From contig JALSMD010000064.1 of assembly GCA_026987855.1 (NCBI GenBank), forward strand, positions 1 through 16,685: a stretch of DNA of 16,685 nucleotides, in the 5' to 3' direction. Shown one piece after another: positions 14,554 to 16,685 of the stretch (positions are counted from its first letter, which is position 1; each line of letters starts with the position of its first letter). Source of the DNA: Candidatus Falkowiibacteriota bacterium (GTDB lineage Bacteria > Patescibacteriota > Patescibacteriia > Patescibacteriales > JALSMD01). Both the position numbers and the translations under genes were made by a program. A model generated the notes under the pieces. It saw only the letters and a list, made by a program, of their open reading frames with translations. It had not been told where the DNA came from and did no database searches.

Positions 14554-15945
14554 TTAATTTGATATTATTTGATGGCTAAAACGATTATTATCTAAATTAG
14601 GGGCTATACCATAACCCAGGATTAAAATTAATTCTATTTCCTCAGTAATTGCTCTGGCTGTTTTAGAATTAAGTCCTACTCCTCCTTCCTTTACTGGTAA
14701 ATCTAAAAAATTGTAAAACTCAGTTTTGTTAATATGATTTAACAAACGATCCTGAACCGCTCTTCGTAAACGGCTTATTTGTGTTGTGCTCAAATGCGTA
14801 TAATACTTCTCATAACAGGTATGTAATAAATAATCAGTTAGTTTTAATGTTTTTTCTTTTAGAGTAACTTTATCATGGCCACCTTGTTCATTTTTGCGCT
14901 GATGCGCTTTTTGATAAATAAAATATGCCATTTTGATTGCTTTATCAACGCGTTTAATAATTTTTTTGGCAGTTCTCTTATCAAAACCAACGCCTCCTTC
15001 GCTATAAGGACGATGCAAAATATCAAAAAACTCTTCAGGGGAGATAGTATTCAATAACTTCCTCTGAATAGCATCTTCAAAGATTTTGGTTTCTTCAATA
15101 TTGCGGTTAGTAATAAAATGGTGAGCAAAAACTTTGGCCTTATAAGGCATTATTAAAACATTGATTTGGTTAGGGCTTAAGCCTTGATAGGCTCTTAACA
15201 TGTCTTGCAATTCAGCTGTAGGAGCTTTAGCTAAACTCTTTCTCTTATATTTATTTTTATTGACAGTCTCTCTAATAATCATCCCGTCTTTCATATGCAT
15301 AATTCTATCTCCATACTCAAGATACTCGGGATTGTGGGTAACTAGAATTACTGTTTTTCTCTCTTTCTCGTTAAGTGTTTTTAAAATGCTTAACACATTT
15401 TCTGCTGACACAGAATCAAGATTACCAACTGGCTCATCAGCTAAAACAATATCAGGGTTATTAATAATTGCCCTAGCTATACCTATTCTCTGTTGTTGTC
15501 CTCCAGATAGTTCTGTAGGAATTTTTTTCGCATGTTCCCGAATTCCAAATCTTTCTAAAAGCTGCAGGGCCTTTTTGTCTCTCTCTTTTTTTTTAATATT
15601 TAAAAATATTTGTGGCAAGGCTACATTATCCAAAACAGATAAACTAGTGATCAAATTATAGGCTTGATAAATCATTCCCACCTTTGTGCGGTGGTAATTA
15701 ACAAATTCTTTCGGAGTCATTTTAGCTACATCTTTGCCATAAACAAAAACCATGCCTGGATCGGGAATTTCTAACCCGGCCATAATATTTAAAAGAGTTG
15801 ATTTGCCGCACCCAGATGGACCAAAAAAAATAATAAATTCTTGAGGATAAATTTCAATAGAAATATTAGTTAAAGCTTGAAATTCGTTATCTTTTCCTTT
15901 GTTGTATGTAAAATTTAAATTTTTAGTTTTGATTATTGGTTGCAT
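14554..15945 (-). CDS. ABC transporter ATPase (MacB/LolD type) with duplicated C-terminal module
   Basis: 463 residues. The first 230 are a standard LolD/MacB-type ATPase: Walker A GPSGCGKST (42-50), Q-loop Q94, signature LSGGQ (147-151), Walker B IVLADEP (166-172) and H-loop H204. The other half (about 240-463) is extra. It contains two copies of a mostly helical unit, 292-330 and 396-434, identical at 18 of 39 positions with no gaps and a constant offset of 104. Each copy holds the motif EGGVG followed five residues later by TA and an Ile. I know no family for this module; a docking, regulatory or peptidoglycan-related role is possible. The ABC half pairs with the permease 6 bp downstream. 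It is the first gene after the promoter at 15977-16005. Confidence 0.93.
   Translation of the reverse strand: MQPIIKTKNLNFTYNKGKDNEFQALTNISIEIYPQEFIIFFGPSGCGKSTLLNIMAGLEIPDPGMVFVYGKDVAKMTPKEFVNYHRTKVGMIYQAYNLITSLSVLDNVALPQIFLNIKKKERDKKALQLLERFGIREHAKKIPTELSGGQQQRIGIARAIINNPDIVLADEPVGNLDSVSAENVLSILKTLNEKERKTVILVTHNPEYLEYGDRIMHMKDGMIIRETVNKNKYKRKSLAKAPTAELQDMLRAYQGLSPNQINVLIMPYKAKVFAHHFITNRNIEETKIFEDAIQRKLLNTISPEEFFDILHRPYSEGGVGFDKRTAKKIIKRVDKAIKMAYFIYQKAHQRKNEQGGHDKVTLKEKTLKLTDYLLHTCYEKYYTHLSTTQISRLRRAVQDRLLNHINKTEFYNFLDLPVKEGGVGLNSKTARAITEEIELILILGYGIAPNLDNNRFSHQIISN
14614..15099 (-). repeat. Internal protein repeat in the ABC ATPase C-terminal extension
   Basis: Encodes residues 283-444. 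Copy 1 contains AIQRKLLNTI, EFFDIL and EGGVGFDKRTAKKI; copy 2 contains AVQDRLLNHI, EFYNFL and EGGVGLNSKTARAI. Between them is a charged linker (about 345-370) with KNEQGGHDK. The DNA of the copies is diverged, so the duplication is old. Confidence 0.8.
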
Positions 15946-15976
15946 AAAATAATCAAATATATGCGTTTATTGTCTT

Positions 15977-16005
15977 ATTATATCAGACTGCCTAAAAATT
16001 AACAA
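15977..16005 (-). promoter_or_regulatory. Promoter of the ABC-antiporter-murE unit
   Basis: Minus strand: -35 TTGTTA, 17-bp spacer and a perfect -10 TATAAT with an extended TG (TGATATAAT). The -35 ends 2 bp after the stop codon of the upstream glycoside hydrolase gene. The predicted leader is about 25 nt and has no Shine-Dalgarno. This is the best promoter in the window. Confidence 0.7.
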
Positions 16006-16006
16006 T

Positions 16007-16685
16007 TTAATTCCGGCGAAAAAGTTTTTTAGCTTCTTCCCAAAATATAGGATTGTCTTGTTTTTCTTTCTCCCAATACCACCATTCTACCCCCCATAAA
16101 TAAAATTCATTAAAACCTGTTTGTTGGGCAAATTCTATCATATCCCTAAATTTCTTAATATTCATAGTTTTAGCTCTTTCTTCAGCTGACAAATATTGAA
16201 AAGGAATAGGTCCCCATGGTTCTGCTTGCATTTCAATTACTATCCATTTTTTAGGGGAAGCAAACAGACCAGCTAAATGTTTTTTAAAACGAAAAAATCC
16301 CGGCTCAATTGGATAATGAATATACATTCGTAAATGCCGGGAATAAGTATCACGATACATAGTAGTACCAAAAATGTCAGCTCGTTTAGCAGCTGGTATC
16401 CAAATAGACAATTCTCCTGAATCAGTAATAATTATAGGGCGTGGATCTAAACTTTTTACTAAAGCTATTTCTCTGTCCAAAAAATTTTTATCAAAAGGAG
16501 GGCATTCGCCAAAATGAGATAAAAATGGCTCATTCTCAACCTGCCACGCAGAAATTAAAGAATTATCTTTATATCTTAAAATAACTTCTTTAATATATTT
16601 TAAAATTTCTTTTTCTCTTTGCTCTTTATTTAAATTACCAGCCCAAGAAGGAATATGGCACTCTGGCCACCTTGGTAAACGCGCT
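16007..16685 (-). CDS. Clan GH-A-like glycoside hydrolase (5' end beyond window)
   Basis: The visible 225 residues are the C-terminal part; the frame is open to the window edge. An apparent start at 16480 is a TTG (Leu) within the frame and not the true start. Motifs read as a TIM-barrel glycosidase: RWPECHIPSWA near the start, then SAWQVENEPFL with the acid/base candidate in NEP, and TDSGELSIWIPAA. ADIFGTTMYR follows, then WIVIEMQAEPWG with the nucleophile Glu candidate (probably the first Glu) and EFYLWGVEWWYW near the end. NEP and a later Glu on a beta-strand are classic for clan GH-A (cellulase/GH5-like retaining enzymes). The substrate cannot be read from this, and location is unknown because the N-terminus is missing. 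It sits 61 bp before the ABC gene but is probably a separate unit, since a strong promoter follows it. Confidence 0.8.
   Translation of the reverse strand, partial: ARLPRWPECHIPSWAGNLNKEQREKEILKYIKEVILRYKDNSLISAWQVENEPFLSHFGECPPFDKNFLDREIALVKSLDPRPIIITDSGELSIWIPAAKRADIFGTTMYRDTYSRHLRMYIHYPIEPGFFRFKKHLAGLFASPKKWIVIEMQAEPWGPIPFQYLSAEERAKTMNIKKFRDMIEFAQQTGFNEFYLWGVEWWYWEKEKQDNPIFWEEAKKLFRRN

Noticed and set aside
15200..15661. 153-codon plus-strand frame opposite the ABC ATPase
   Set aside because: It lies antisense to the strongly conserved ATPase core and is an artefact of its codon pattern.
16478..16480. Apparent start codon (TTG) of the glycoside hydrolase
   Set aside because: The frame continues upstream to the window edge and includes the conserved NEP motif, so this is an internal Leu codon.
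1..16685. CRISPR arrays, insertion sequences, phage genes or known defence systems
   Set aside because: I saw no regularly spaced repeats, transposase or integrase genes or terminal inverted repeats. The AAA+/VWA pair fits the MoxR-CoxE type better than a defence module.

Overview
This is an AT-rich bacterial window in which every gene I can support lies on the minus strand, so transcription runs from right (16685) to left (1). The flavour is that of a Candidate Phyla Radiation bacterium (Patescibacteria, probably Parcubacteria-like). The grounds are secreted proteins combining cohesin-like, dockerin, Myxococcus-type Cys-rich and Ig-like modules, an N-terminally shortened MurE-type ligase, small A/T-only spacers between genes, and hardly any Shine-Dalgarno sequences. 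This assignment is inference from gene style; no phylogenetic marker is present apart from one tRNA. UGA serves as a stop codon (gene at 10412-11824), which argues against the recoded SR1/Gracilibacteria lineages.

Layout, in transcription order. (1) 16685-16007 is the 3' part of a clan GH-A-like glycoside hydrolase. (2) A promoter at 15977-16005 starts a tight five-gene unit with 4-6 bp spacers. It encodes an ABC ATPase with a duplicated C-terminal module, a MacB/FtsX-type permease, a basic protein of unknown function, a Na+/Ca2+ antiporter and a MurE-like Mur ligase. (3) A conserved-looking hypothetical gene (9704-10171) ends directly against a tRNA-Pro(CGG) at 9630-9703, followed by a likely terminator. 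(4) A promoter with two inverted repeats (9454-9503) leads into a 50-residue small ORF, a MoxR-type AAA+ ATPase and a CoxE-like VWA protein. (5) An extended -10 promoter drives a long secreted Cys-rich Ig-like protein (4071-5837) that ends at a clear intrinsic terminator. (6) A second clear promoter starts a surface-protein unit: a two-TM DUF916/WxLIP-like protein, a secreted dockerin protein, a membrane-anchored cohesin-like protein and, after a 202 bp gap, a second cohesin-like protein cut by the window edge.

Most of the window appears to concern the cell envelope: export (ABC), peptidoglycan synthesis (MurE), ion balance (CaCA antiporter) and extracellular protein assembly (cohesin/dockerin). 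The most interesting element is the surface locus, where cohesin-like membrane anchors sit beside a dockerin-bearing secreted protein. That suggests Ca2+-dependent non-covalent display of proteins on a very small cell. The second is the ABC ATPase carrying a repeated helical module I cannot assign to a family.
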